From the NCBI GenBank assembly GCA_964473285.1, contig CAYYOI010000054.1, positions 1 through 9,017 of the forward strand: a DNA stretch of 9,017 nucleotides, in the 5' to 3' direction. Shown here one piece after another: positions 1 through 6,094 of this stretch. Positions within the stretch are counted from its first letter, which is position 1; every line of letters begins with the position of its first letter. Both the position numbers and the translations under genes were made by a program. The DNA comes from JBNJGT01 sp964473285 (GTDB lineage Archaea; Nanobdellota; Nanobdellia; Woesearchaeales; JACJVW01). The notes beneath the pieces are model-generated. The model saw only the letters and a program-made list of their open reading frames with translations. It had not been told where the DNA came from and searched no databases.

Positions 1-3
1 TGT

Positions 4-10
4 TATCCTC
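4..10 (-). promoter_or_regulatory. Possible ribosome-binding site of a divergent gene off the left edge
   Basis: Read on the minus strand, the first bases of the window give GCAGGAGGATAACA, which contains a purine-rich Shine-Dalgarno-like GGAGGAT. A start codon at normal spacing would lie just outside the window. This could mark a gene transcribed leftward, divergent from the 104-676 gene. The only support is the motif, so this is tentative. The rest of 1-66 shows a small perfect hairpin (AGTATC/GATACT at 38-52) and no convincing gene. Confidence 0.25.
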
Positions 11-65
11 CTGCAAGGCAGCACCATTTTCTTTTTAAGTATCGGAGATACTGTCCTCGTAGTAA

Positions 66-76
66 GATTTTTATAG
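66..76 (+). promoter_or_regulatory. TATA-box promoter of the V4R-like gene
   Basis: The sequence GATTTTTATAG is an A/T-rich archaeal box A. Its centre lies about 30 bases before the ATG at 104. A transcript starting about 25 bases downstream would have a leader of only a few bases, and no Shine-Dalgarno sequence precedes the ATG. The segment after the box (GTG, then GTCAGTCT at 83-90) recurs in the tRNA-His promoter. Confidence 0.6.
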
Positions 77-103
77 TGTAATGTCAGTCTAATTCAAAAA
101 AAG

Positions 104-676
104 ATGGATCTGGCAATAAAAGGCAAGGAAGTATGCACCAGGGTTTTCAAAATAATAATTGAATACATAAGAGAAACCAAAGGTGATGAAACTCTTGTTG
201 ATGATATCCTTAATCGTATATCTCTTTCTAAAGACGATTATAAGAATGCAAACCACTGGGAATCACGCGAGCAACTGCTTACTTTGTTTGATATCGTTAA
301 AGGGATGTTTGATGAGAAGGATATCCTTTTTTATATCGGGCAAAAATCAATCGATTTCAAGAAGGTGGGGCTTTTGCTTTCAATCCTGCGTCCCATGAGC
401 GGGCCTGCAAAACTTTACAATCTTGTCCCTCAATATGACAAGAAGTTCATAAGGTACTCAAAGTTTAAAATAATCCATAATGGCGATAATTTCGTGACTT
501 ATCAGATGCAGTTCAGTGAAGGATATTCTCTCCTGAAAGAGGATGTTGATTTTATCAAAGGAGTTCTTAGTTGTTTGCCTACTATATGGGGCTATGATCT
601 TGCTGAGATAACCGAGATTGAAACCCATTATGAGGAAAGGCGGACAGTCATCCGCTGTGATTGGAAGGAACAGTAA
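104..676 (+). CDS. Stand-alone V4R / heme-NO-binding-like sensory domain protein
   Basis: This 190-residue soluble protein has no signal peptide or membrane segment. Its overall pattern matches the roughly 180-residue ligand-sensing module found at the N terminus of many bacterial signalling proteins, related to the V4R (4-vinyl reductase) and heme-NO-binding fold. It has an N-terminal helical half (G7 to about residue 95), a central 'SGPAKLYNLVPQYDKKF' stretch, a beta-rich part near 115-140, and a late 'FIKGVLSCLPTIWGYDLAEI' segment. It ends in a beta strand, RTVIRCDW, corresponding to the C/VYEVRW ending of that family. Here the module is alone: no kinase, cyclase or DNA-binding domain is fused. 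It may act as a small-molecule-binding or adaptor protein for a partner encoded elsewhere. The assignment rests on remembered family pattern, so the ligand is unknown. The ATG at 104 is chosen because it sits just after the predicted transcription start. The stop codon overlaps the next promoter. Confidence 0.6.
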   Translation: MDLAIKGKEVCTRVFKIIIEYIRETKGDETLVDDILNRISLSKDDYKNANHWESREQLLTLFDIVKGMFDEKDILFYIGQKSIDFKKVGLLLSILRPMSGPAKLYNLVPQYDKKFIRYSKFKIIHNGDNFVTYQMQFSEGYSLLKEDVDFIKGVLSCLPTIWGYDLAEITEIETHYEERRTVIRCDWKEQ

Positions 677-686
677 AATTTATAAG
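675..686 (+). promoter_or_regulatory. TATA-box promoter of tRNA-His
   Basis: AAAATTTATAAG is a strong archaeal BRE/TATA element. Its TATA core (679-685) is centred about 28 bases before the first base of the tRNA at 711. It begins inside the stop codon of the preceding gene (674-676), so the tRNA has its own promoter. A following GTG and a GTCAGTCT block (693-700) are shared with the promoter at 66-90. Confidence 0.75.
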
Positions 687-710
687 TGCACCGTCAGTCT
701 TTTTATGCAT

Positions 711-784
711 GGCGGCCGTGGTGTAGCCTGGCAGCACAAAGGACTGTGGATCCTTTAGGGCGAGTTCAAATCTCGCCGGTCGCC
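711..784 (+). tRNA. tRNA-His (anticodon GUG)
   Basis: The cloverleaf closes fully. The 7-bp acceptor is GCGGCCG (712-718) with CGGTCGC (777-783). The D arm is GTGT/GCAC. The anticodon stem is AAGGA/TCCTT around the loop CTGTGGA, giving anticodon GTG, which reads His codons. The T arm is GCGAG/CTCGC around TTCAAAT. The extra 5' G at 711 lies opposite C784 (position 73), the identity pair specific to histidine tRNAs, so G-1 is encoded rather than added later. There is no intron and the CCA end is not encoded. One base separates the tRNA from the stop codon of the convergent gene at 786, so there is no room for a separate terminator between them. Confidence 0.96.
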
Positions 785-785
785 C

Positions 786-1235
786 TTATAGAATCTCTTT
801 TTCTTCAAGGACTTCTACAAGCTCAAGAACCTGTTTATAATATGCCATGACAGAATCGATTGTAAGCTCTATGTTCTCATCATCGACATTGAATGTGGTT
901 GTCACATTACGCCTGTATTCATTCACGCTTGTGTATTTTGATATATTCAGTTTTCTTAGGAAAAGGTAGAGATCCATCCCTTCGTTTATGATCCTGCTTT
1001 CTGCAAAATGTTCCTTGACCATCTTTGCCTGGATGAGCGGGACTTTTGTCATCTCAATGTCTGCTTCTTCGTTTATGTGCTCTATAATCCCTTGGCTTAG
1101 ATATTCAAATGCTGCAACAAGCCTGTTAACTACGCTTTTTATGACATCGCCTGTCCGGGTGTATTTTAGGCTAACATAGATTAAATGGTCAACTCTTTTC
1201 AACTCTTCTTTTGCATAATATGTATTCTCATTCAT
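786..1235 (-). CDS. Conserved small helical protein, distal paralogue of the NAC-linked pair
   Basis: A 149-residue, highly charged protein predicted to be almost all alpha-helical, with no membrane segment. It begins with an amphipathic region 'AKEELKRVDHLIYVSLKYTR', followed by 'LVAAFEYLSQGI', a central helix near 'LYLFLRKLNISKY', then 'EYRRNVT' and a C-terminal helix 'VMAYYKQVLELVEVLEE'. These landmarks line up in order with those of the neighbouring 1228-1686 protein, so the two appear to be diverged paralogues. It resembles an uncharacterised family I associate with DPANN archaea, but I know no function. It is the last gene of the cluster and overlaps its neighbour by 8 bases. Unlike the leading genes it has a clear Shine-Dalgarno sequence (1242-1247), which supports the ATG at 1235. 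A helical-bundle, HEPN-like or adaptor role is possible, but no RX4-6H nuclease motif is evident. Confidence 0.72.
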   Translation of the reverse strand: MNENTYYAKEELKRVDHLIYVSLKYTRTGDVIKSVVNRLVAAFEYLSQGIIEHINEEADIEMTKVPLIQAKMVKEHFAESRIINEGMDLYLFLRKLNISKYTSVNEYRRNVTTTFNVDDENIELTIDSVMAYYKQVLELVEVLEEKEIL

Positions 1236-1686
1236 TGGTTACCCTCCGGATCTCTTCGATAAACTCCTTTGCTTTGCTGAGGTGTTTCTTTATCACGTCT
1301 GCTGTAATTATGTTCAGATTATAATCATCAGAGCATATCACCAGACGATCTTTTTTTGTGAATTCAATGGCGCTTTTCTGGTGTGCCACCAAAACTTCTC
1401 TTAATTCATCTATTGTATTTAAATATTGCTCTAATTTGAGTCTTGAGGATGTATCCCTGAATATGCTGATTTTTCCTTCAAGGGTTTCAGGGAATTTCGG
1501 GATATGCTTGTACTTCCTTTCATGATAAAGGATCGCTGAGATACCTTTGGTGAATGCGAGAAATGTGTTCTCAAGCCCTGAAAGGAGAAGTCTGGAATCT
1601 TCTACCGTATGGTAGGTCCTGTTGATAAGATATTCTGCTACGTTTATGTTTTGAAGAGATTCTTCAATAAGTTTATTGGTTTCCAT
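1228..1686 (-). CDS. Conserved small helical protein, proximal paralogue of the NAC-linked pair
   Basis: A 152-residue charged, mostly helical cytosolic protein of unknown function. Landmarks are 'NINVAEYLINRTY' (about 14-26), 'LLLSGLENTFLAFTKGISAILYHER' as the main buried helix (about 33-57), 'IPKFPETLEGKISIF', then 'LREVLVAHQKSAIEFTKKDRLVICSDDYNL' and a final lysine-rich helix with 'IKKHLSKAKEFIEEI'. The order and spacing match the 149-residue protein encoded next (GLENTFLAFTKGI with NRLVAAFEYLSQGI; EFTKKDRLVI with EYRRNVTTTF; the final helix with the final helix). The pair probably arose by an old duplication and may form a heterodimer. It overlaps the NAC gene by 14 bases and lacks an obvious Shine-Dalgarno sequence, so translational coupling to NAC is likely. 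I recall similar conserved hypothetical proteins in DPANN archaea but cannot verify this here. Confidence 0.72.
   Translation of the reverse strand: METNKLIEESLQNINVAEYLINRTYHTVEDSRLLLSGLENTFLAFTKGISAILYHERKYKHIPKFPETLEGKISIFRDTSSRLKLEQYLNTIDELREVLVAHQKSAIEFTKKDRLVICSDDYNLNIITADVIKKHLSKAKEFIEEIRRVTNE
1242..1247 (-). promoter_or_regulatory. Shine-Dalgarno site inside the preceding gene
   Basis: On the minus strand GGAGGG lies six bases before the ATG at 1235, within the last codons of the upstream gene. This is the clearest ribosome-binding site in the cluster. It fixes the start of the 149-residue protein and supports translation from a polycistronic mRNA. Confidence 0.7.
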
Positions 1687-2014
1687 TAGTCAGGTTCAGT
1701 ATGGCTTCAGCAAGATCTCCGTCAGTATCTTCTAGTGCCTTGCGTGCATCTGCCTCTTCAACCTGGGCCTGTTCCATTACGGTCTGGATATCCTCTTCAG
1801 ATATCTCTGGCTTAAGTTCCCTTTCCTCGGGTTCGCCGATGACCTGGTAGGTCTCCTGGCCCATCATATTGACTTTAGTGACCTGGGGGTTGTTGAATAC
1901 AAGCTCTTTTTCACTTGTCCTGATGATCACTTGCTGGGCGTCTATCTCATTTTGAGAGACTCCCATCTTCTTCATCATCTGGTTCATCTTCCTCTGATTC
2001 ATACCCGGCATCAT
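1673..2014 (-). CDS. nac: Archaeal nascent polypeptide-associated complex protein (NAC alpha)
   Basis: A 113-residue protein with the archaeal NAC arrangement. The N terminus 'MMPGMNQRKMNQMMKKMGV' is the basic, methionine-rich ribosome-proximal region. The NAC beta-barrel domain follows (about 20-72, with 'IDAQQVIIRT', 'NPQVTKVNMMGQETYQVIG'). The C-terminal UBA domain (about 75-110) contains the typical 'ARKALEDTDGDLAEAIL'. Archaeal NAC forms homodimers that bind ribosomes and emerging nascent chains. The frame is open upstream to 2074, but the ATG at 2014 is chosen because family members start with M-PGMN. Its ATGA also overlaps the stop of the Sec61-beta gene by four bases, a sign of coupled translation. 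Lying directly behind a translocon subunit fits a role in deciding the fate of nascent chains. Confidence 0.95.
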   Translation of the reverse strand: MMPGMNQRKMNQMMKKMGVSQNEIDAQQVIIRTSEKELVFNNPQVTKVNMMGQETYQVIGEPEERELKPEISEEDIQTVMEQAQVEEADARKALEDTDGDLAEAILNLTNGNQ

Positions 2015-2184
2015 CCTAAAATACCCTGTCCGAAAGTGTGTAGTGCAGCAAGAATGATCATCACCACTATGCAAAGGATGATGACATGTCCTGGAGAAAG
2101 TTCTATCTTGCTTTTGTAGTCATCAAAATATCTTGTGATACCTGCTGTGCTCGATGGCATGCTTACTTTATCGTTTTTTCCCAT
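2011..2184 (-). CDS. Preprotein translocase subunit Sec61-beta
   Basis: A short gene of 57 residues. The protein starts 'MGKNDKVSMPSSTAG', has the conserved Sec61-beta segment with 'STAGITRYFDD', then 'SPGHVIIL' leading into one hydrophobic C-terminal membrane helix (about 32-49) ending near 'LHTFGQG'. This is the typical archaeal layout: a cytosolic N terminus, then a single tail-anchor helix at the periphery of the SecYE channel. The length fits the family. Two in-frame ATGs exist, at 2184 and 2160. The first is preferred because it gives the usual basic N-terminal stretch, but the second (49 residues) is possible. It begins only 10 bases after the predicted 3' end of RNase P RNA and overlaps NAC by four bases. 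Confidence 0.92.
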   Translation of the reverse strand: MGKNDKVSMPSSTAGITRYFDDYKSKIELSPGHVIILCIVVMIILAALHTFGQGILG

Positions 2185-2194
2185 TTTTCCAAGT

Positions 2195-2494
2195 GTAAGG
2201 TAGCAATAAGCCGCCTTCTGTCAGGCCCGAACAACTCTTTTGAGATGCGATGGCCTGCCTTAGCATTTAACTGAGCGCATTTCACTTGCACAAGCCAAGG
2301 GTGGCCTTTCACCTTTTCCCTTATCGTCGTCAACAGGTTATCTCCCATTCCGTCACCGGATGGTTCGCTGCCTCATCCCTGATAAGGGGAGTATTTTTTC
2401 TGCGCCATTGCCATCCTTTTCAGGATCTCTTGCGAGTGGCATTTACTGTGGGCGGACTTTCCTCATGCATACGATAGCTAAGTTGCTACCTTAC
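2195..2494 (-). ncRNA. rnpB: RNase P RNA
   Basis: The minus strand carries the catalytic RNA of RNase P, which removes 5' leaders from pre-tRNAs. The ends pair as a perfect 12-bp P1 helix: GTAAGGTAGCAA (2483-2494) with TTGCTACCTTAC (2195-2206). Just inside lie the two universal core blocks. GAGGAAAGTCCGCC is near the 5' end and ACAGAAGGCGGCTTA is near the 3' end, and they can form P4. Between them are GNRA-capped hairpins consistent with the specificity domain: CTC-GCAA-GAG, ATCCT-GAAA-AGGAT, and CCG-GTGA-CGG. A loop with GGTG closed by AAGGG/CCCTT could be the L15 region that binds the tRNA CCA end, suggesting a type A structure. At about 300 nt it has the normal archaeal size. This RNA accounts for the otherwise gene-free stretch between Sec61-beta and the methyltransferase. 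Confidence 0.96.
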
Positions 2495-2514
2495 TAAGAA
2501 TAGGATTGTTTTTT

Positions 2515-2524
2515 CTTTTTTAAG
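2515..2524 (-). promoter_or_regulatory. Possible TATA box of rnpB
   Basis: On the minus strand CTTAAAAAAG is centred about 25 bases before the predicted 5' end of RNase P RNA (2494). That is the right spacing for an archaeal box A. It overlaps the stop codon of the methyltransferase gene. The match is A-rich rather than a classical TTTATA, so rnpB could instead be processed from a read-through transcript. Confidence 0.45.
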
Positions 2525-3608
2525 CTTTTTGTAAAATAAGGGCAAAAAATGATTCCTGTCCTTGTGAGATGGGGATCTCTTCAATGACCTTGAATCTATC
2601 ATCTATCAGATCTGCCGGGTTGCGGGTGAGAAGAACAGCTTTCCTGCCAAGGACAAAATCTAACTGGTGGAAGAGTTCTGTGTAGATCTTCTGGATCTCT
2701 TTTGGGTTCTTATGCCTTGACATCTGGGGAGGGATTGTTACCAGGTAGTCTATCTCTCCTTTTGAGTGCTTGGTATCAAGCCAGGATATGTCCACCCTGG
2801 AGAAATTCAATGCTTTGTGTATGCCTGCAATCTTTGCATTCTTGTTTGCAGCTTTCACATTTCTTAACATGCTGTCATATCCTATGATCTTTGGGGTGTT
2901 TTCCTTTTTTTGGTCCTGTTCCTCGAACCACTTGTCAGGGTCTTTTTTGAACTGTGGAAAATACTGGAATGCAAGGTGGTCCTTGTTAAAGAAATGAGGG
3001 GAAAGGCCTTTAGCATAAAGGGTGCTTTCTATGGGTATTATCCCGCTCCTGCTGAAAGGATCAACAAGGGTACCATTGCCTGTGAATCCTGCAAGCCTTG
3101 CAAGGCCATAAGCAATTGTACCTTTTATTGCGAGCCTGTTTGTAAAAAGCATGTAGCTGCGCTTGCTGAGGTCTATTCCTGCAAGGTCTATTCCTATGGT
3201 ACAGGTGGTATCCCTTATATGGATATGAACTGGAAATACCGGGTTGTCAAGATCAACAGGTGCCTTGTTTTCTTCTTTAAGACGGGCACCTACCCTTTCT
3301 TCAACATCTTTGCTTGAGAATGGATGGTCGCCGTAGCGTGTGCATCTGGCAGCAAAGGAATCTGTCAGCCAGTCTGTCTTGAGAGAGACTTTCTCGATAT
3401 CTTCAAGAGTATCGAATTCAAAGTGATGAAGGATCGCAAGGACCTTATGGATAGACTGTGCTTTATAAGTGAGCCTGCAGGCTTCTTCGAATGATGTATC
3501 AAAAAAGACAATGGATTCTTTTTTTTCAGAATCAATCCCTAAGATTTCCTTTATTTCCAGTTCTGTCACGGATTCAAGGCCTGGATTTGTTATGGCTGCG
3601 AATCTCAT
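2520..3608 (-). CDS. THUMP-domain RNA methyltransferase-like protein with altered catalytic motifs
   Basis: A 362-residue protein of the Trm14/TrmN/RlmL-like class, which normally makes N2-methylguanosine in tRNA or rRNA. The N-terminal half has a THUMP RNA-binding domain (about 50-150, with 'FAARCTRYGDHPFSSKDVEERVG' and 'IHIRDTTCTIGIDLAG'), followed by 'KRSYM' leading into the Rossmann-fold methyltransferase domain. Motif I reads DPFSRSG (183-189), where active enzymes have DPFCGSG-like sequences. The catalytic motif IV reads VTIPPQ (290-295) instead of TNPPY/F. The loss of the Asn and aromatic residue makes N-methylation of a guanine doubtful, though RNA binding may remain. The domain is otherwise full length with no frameshift, so this looks like retained but diverged function. 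Its ATG overlaps the gyrA stop as ATGA, so it is probably co-translated with gyrA. Confidence 0.85.
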   Translation of the reverse strand: MRFAAITNPGLESVTELEIKEILGIDSEKKESIVFFDTSFEEACRLTYKAQSIHKVLAILHHFEFDTLEDIEKVSLKTDWLTDSFAARCTRYGDHPFSSKDVEERVGARLKEENKAPVDLDNPVFPVHIHIRDTTCTIGIDLAGIDLSKRSYMLFTNRLAIKGTIAYGLARLAGFTGNGTLVDPFSRSGIIPIESTLYAKGLSPHFFNKDHLAFQYFPQFKKDPDKWFEEQDQKKENTPKIIGYDSMLRNVKAANKNAKIAGIHKALNFSRVDISWLDTKHSKGEIDYLVTIPPQMSRHKNPKEIQKIYTELFHQLDFVLGRKAVLLTRNPADLIDDRFKVIEEIPISQGQESFFALILQKA

Positions 3609-6028
3609 TTTGCAACCTTTGCAGTCGTGACTATCTTGTCATCTGCTGAGAGCCGCATGAGCTTGACTCCCTGAGTGTTTCGTCCTATGACCGGGATGTT
3701 TTCCATTGATGTGCGGATAGCAAGCCCTTGCTGGCTTATAAGTACGATGCTGTCATCAGGGGTTACAGAATTGATGCTTACTACTTTACCTGTCTTTTCT
3801 GTCACGAGCATGTTCCTTACGCCTGACCCACCTCTCTTAATAAGGCGGTATTCACTGAGTTCAGTGCGCTTTCCATACCCTTTTTCAGTGACTGAAAGGA
3901 TAGTTTTTGTCTCATCGCCAATGATCATGCCTATAACCTCGTCTTTTACAAGCCTTATGGCGCTTACCCCTCTGGCGGTCCTTCCAACAGGCCGGACATC
4001 GGTTTCCTTGAACCTGACAGCTTTTCCTTTGCGTGTGGCGATCATGACCTCTTTGTCACCTTCTGTGATACTTGCGCCGATGAGCTCATCTCTTTCTGTC
4101 AGGTATATTGCGATTATTCCTGTCTTTCGTGGTCTTGAAAAATGATTGGCCTGGACTTTCTTGATTATCCCTTTGCGGGTACACATGAGCACGTACTTGT
4201 CATCAAATGAGCTGATCGGAAGTATGGCATTGACTCTCTCATCCTTTGCGAGGTTTATCAGGTTCACAATAGCTGACCCACGGGATTGCCTGTTTGCAAA
4301 GGGTAATCTATATACTTTCAGCCAGAAGAGATTTCCTTTATTGGTGAAGAACAAGAGGTAATCATGTGTGTTTGCGATGAATAAGTCCTCAACAAAATCC
4401 TCTTCTTTCTTACCTGTGGCAATGACACCTTTTCCGCCTCTTTTCTGCTCGCGGTATGTGTCTGTCTGGAGACGCTTGATATAACCCTGATGAGTGATGC
4501 TTACTATCATATCCTCTCTTTCTATGAGGTCTTCGATATCAGGATTGTAGTTGTCAACAACATCAATTATCTCGGTTCTCCTTTCATCTCCATATCTTCT
4601 CTTTATTTCCTGTGTCTCTTCTTTGATGATACCGTAGATCTTTTGCTCGTCTGACAGGATTGCTTCAAGCTCCTGGATAAGTTTCATGGTCTCGTCATAA
4701 TCAGTTCTTATCTTTTCCCTCTCCATTGAAGAGAGTTTTTGCAGGCGCATCTCAAGAATAACCTTTGCCTGTCTTTCGCTTAAGGAATAATCCTGCATGA
4801 GGGTTTCTCCTGCTTCTTTTGGGTCACGGGATTTCTTTATCTTTTCAATGATCTCATCAATGTTCTTGAGAGCGATCAGGAGTCCTTCAAGAATGTGGGC
4901 CTTCTCTTTTGCCTTCATGAGGTTGTATTCTGTTCGCTTTGTTACTATTACTTTCCTGTGTTGTATGAAGTTATGGATGAGCTCTTTGAGGTTGAGGGTC
5001 TTAGGTTCATTGTCTACCAGTGCAAGCATGTTTATTGCAAAACTGTCCTGTAGCCTGGTATGCTTATAGAGCTGGTTTAACAGGACAGTCTCATTGGTGC
5101 CATTCTTTATTTCAAGAACAATCCGCATTCCTGTCCTGTCAGATTCATCACGGATATCGGTTATCCCTTCTATACGTTTTTCTTTTACAAGGTGAGCAAT
5201 GTTTTCCAGTAGAAGTGCTTTGTTGACCTGGTAGGGGATTTCTGTTATTACAATCTGTTCGCCGCCTCTTTTGCGTTCTTCCATGTGGTGCTTGCACCTG
5301 ACGATGGCACGGCCTCTACCTGTCATGTATGCTGCTTTTACTCCTGCGGTTCCCTGTAGGAGCCCGCTGGTTGGGAAATCAGGTGCCTTGACATAATTCA
5401 TGAGTTCTTGTATGGTAATATCCTGATTATCAATCATTGCACAGATAGCATCAGACACTTCATTGAGGTTGTGTGGGGGCATGTTTGTTGCCATTCCCAC
5501 AGCAATACCTGCTGTGCCGTTGATAAGGAGTTGAGGGATCTTGGAGGGCAGGACAGTGGGTTCTTTGGTGCTACTGTCAAAATTGTCCATGAATTTGACA
5601 GTCTCTTTGTCAATATCCTCAAGCATCTCTTCAGCGAGGGGAGCCATGCGTGCTTCAGTGTATCGCATTGCAGCTGCACTGTCTCCGTCGATGCTTCCAA
5701 AGTTACCCTGGCCGTCAATAAGCATATATCTCAAGGAGAAAGGCTGAGTCATTCTTACAAGGGTGTCGTAAATGGATGCGTCACCATGAGGGTGGAATTT
5801 AGCCATGCAGTTACCAACAACATTTGCTGATTTCCTGTAGGGCTTATTATGGAATACACCAGTGGTATGCATGGTGTAGAGAACACGCCTGTGAACAGGT
5901 TTTAATCCGTCTCTTACATCGGGTAAGGCCCGCCCTACAATGACACTCATCGCATAGTCCATGTAGGACTTTTTCATCTCCTCTTCAATCTCTTGTGAGA
6001 TAATTTTTTCACTGTTTTCTGCTTCCAT
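3605..6028 (-). CDS. gyrA: DNA gyrase subunit A
   Basis: GyrA of 807 residues, the DNA-breaking and wrapping subunit of a type IIA topoisomerase that introduces negative supercoils together with GyrB. The N-terminal domain has 'ALPDVRDGLKPVHRRVLY' (34-51) and the active-site 'AAMRYTE' with catalytic Tyr123. A coiled-coil region spans roughly 360-475. The C-terminal domain (about 505-807) forms the beta-pinwheel that wraps DNA; several degenerate blade repeats are visible, such as 'TNKGNLFWLK', 'TRKGIIKKV' and 'TRKGKAVRF'. The GyrA box QKRGGKG (528-534) separates it from topoisomerase IV and supports true gyrase activity. In the quinolone pocket, Ala84 replaces the Ser seen in E. coli, while Asp88 is kept. 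No long acidic tail follows. The gene is of bacterial type and is not preceded by gyrB, which must lie elsewhere. It leads the minus-strand cluster. Confidence 0.97.
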   Translation of the reverse strand: MEAENSEKIISQEIEEEMKKSYMDYAMSVIVGRALPDVRDGLKPVHRRVLYTMHTTGVFHNKPYRKSANVVGNCMAKFHPHGDASIYDTLVRMTQPFSLRYMLIDGQGNFGSIDGDSAAAMRYTEARMAPLAEEMLEDIDKETVKFMDNFDSSTKEPTVLPSKIPQLLINGTAGIAVGMATNMPPHNLNEVSDAICAMIDNQDITIQELMNYVKAPDFPTSGLLQGTAGVKAAYMTGRGRAIVRCKHHMEERKRGGEQIVITEIPYQVNKALLLENIAHLVKEKRIEGITDIRDESDRTGMRIVLEIKNGTNETVLLNQLYKHTRLQDSFAINMLALVDNEPKTLNLKELIHNFIQHRKVIVTKRTEYNLMKAKEKAHILEGLLIALKNIDEIIEKIKKSRDPKEAGETLMQDYSLSERQAKVILEMRLQKLSSMEREKIRTDYDETMKLIQELEAILSDEQKIYGIIKEETQEIKRRYGDERRTEIIDVVDNYNPDIEDLIEREDMIVSITHQGYIKRLQTDTYREQKRGGKGVIATGKKEEDFVEDLFIANTHDYLLFFTNKGNLFWLKVYRLPFANRQSRGSAIVNLINLAKDERVNAILPISSFDDKYVLMCTRKGIIKKVQANHFSRPRKTGIIAIYLTERDELIGASITEGDKEVMIATRKGKAVRFKETDVRPVGRTARGVSAIRLVKDEVIGMIIGDETKTILSVTEKGYGKRTELSEYRLIKRGGSGVRNMLVTEKTGKVVSINSVTPDDSIVLISQQGLAIRTSMENIPVIGRNTQGVKLMRLSADDKIVTTAKVAK

Positions 6029-6065
6029 TCTTGAGAAATCTCCCGTTAGATATGAATTTTAGGGG

Positions 6066-6075
6066 CTTTATAAAG
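6066..6075 (-). promoter_or_regulatory. TATA-box promoter of gyrA
   Basis: CTTTATAAAG is a perfect palindrome and a good archaeal box A, centred about 43 bases before the gyrA ATG. A start about 25 bases downstream would leave a leader of roughly 15-20 bases. That leader contains GGGAG, a weak Shine-Dalgarno element, and a small palindrome, GAGATTTCTC (6033-6042). The box reads the same on both strands. Confidence 0.65.
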
Positions 6076-6094
6076 TTTTTGATGAGGCTCTGCA

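Noticed and set aside
38..52. Hairpin AGTATC-GGA-GATACT near the left end
   Set aside because: Six pairs only, with no T-run or neighbouring gene end visible, so it is too weak to call a terminator.
2015..2074. 20-residue N-terminal extension of NAC
   Set aside because: It overlaps the Sec61-beta membrane-helix codons in another frame and is absent from the usual NAC start, M-PGMN.
2163..2348. Open frame of 61 codons on the minus strand
   Set aside because: It lies mostly inside the RNase P RNA and its codons follow conserved RNA helices, so it is a chance frame.
2910..3317. 135-codon open frame opposite the THUMP protein
   Set aside because: It is a mirror of the conserved THUMP and motif I region; no promoter or family pattern supports it.
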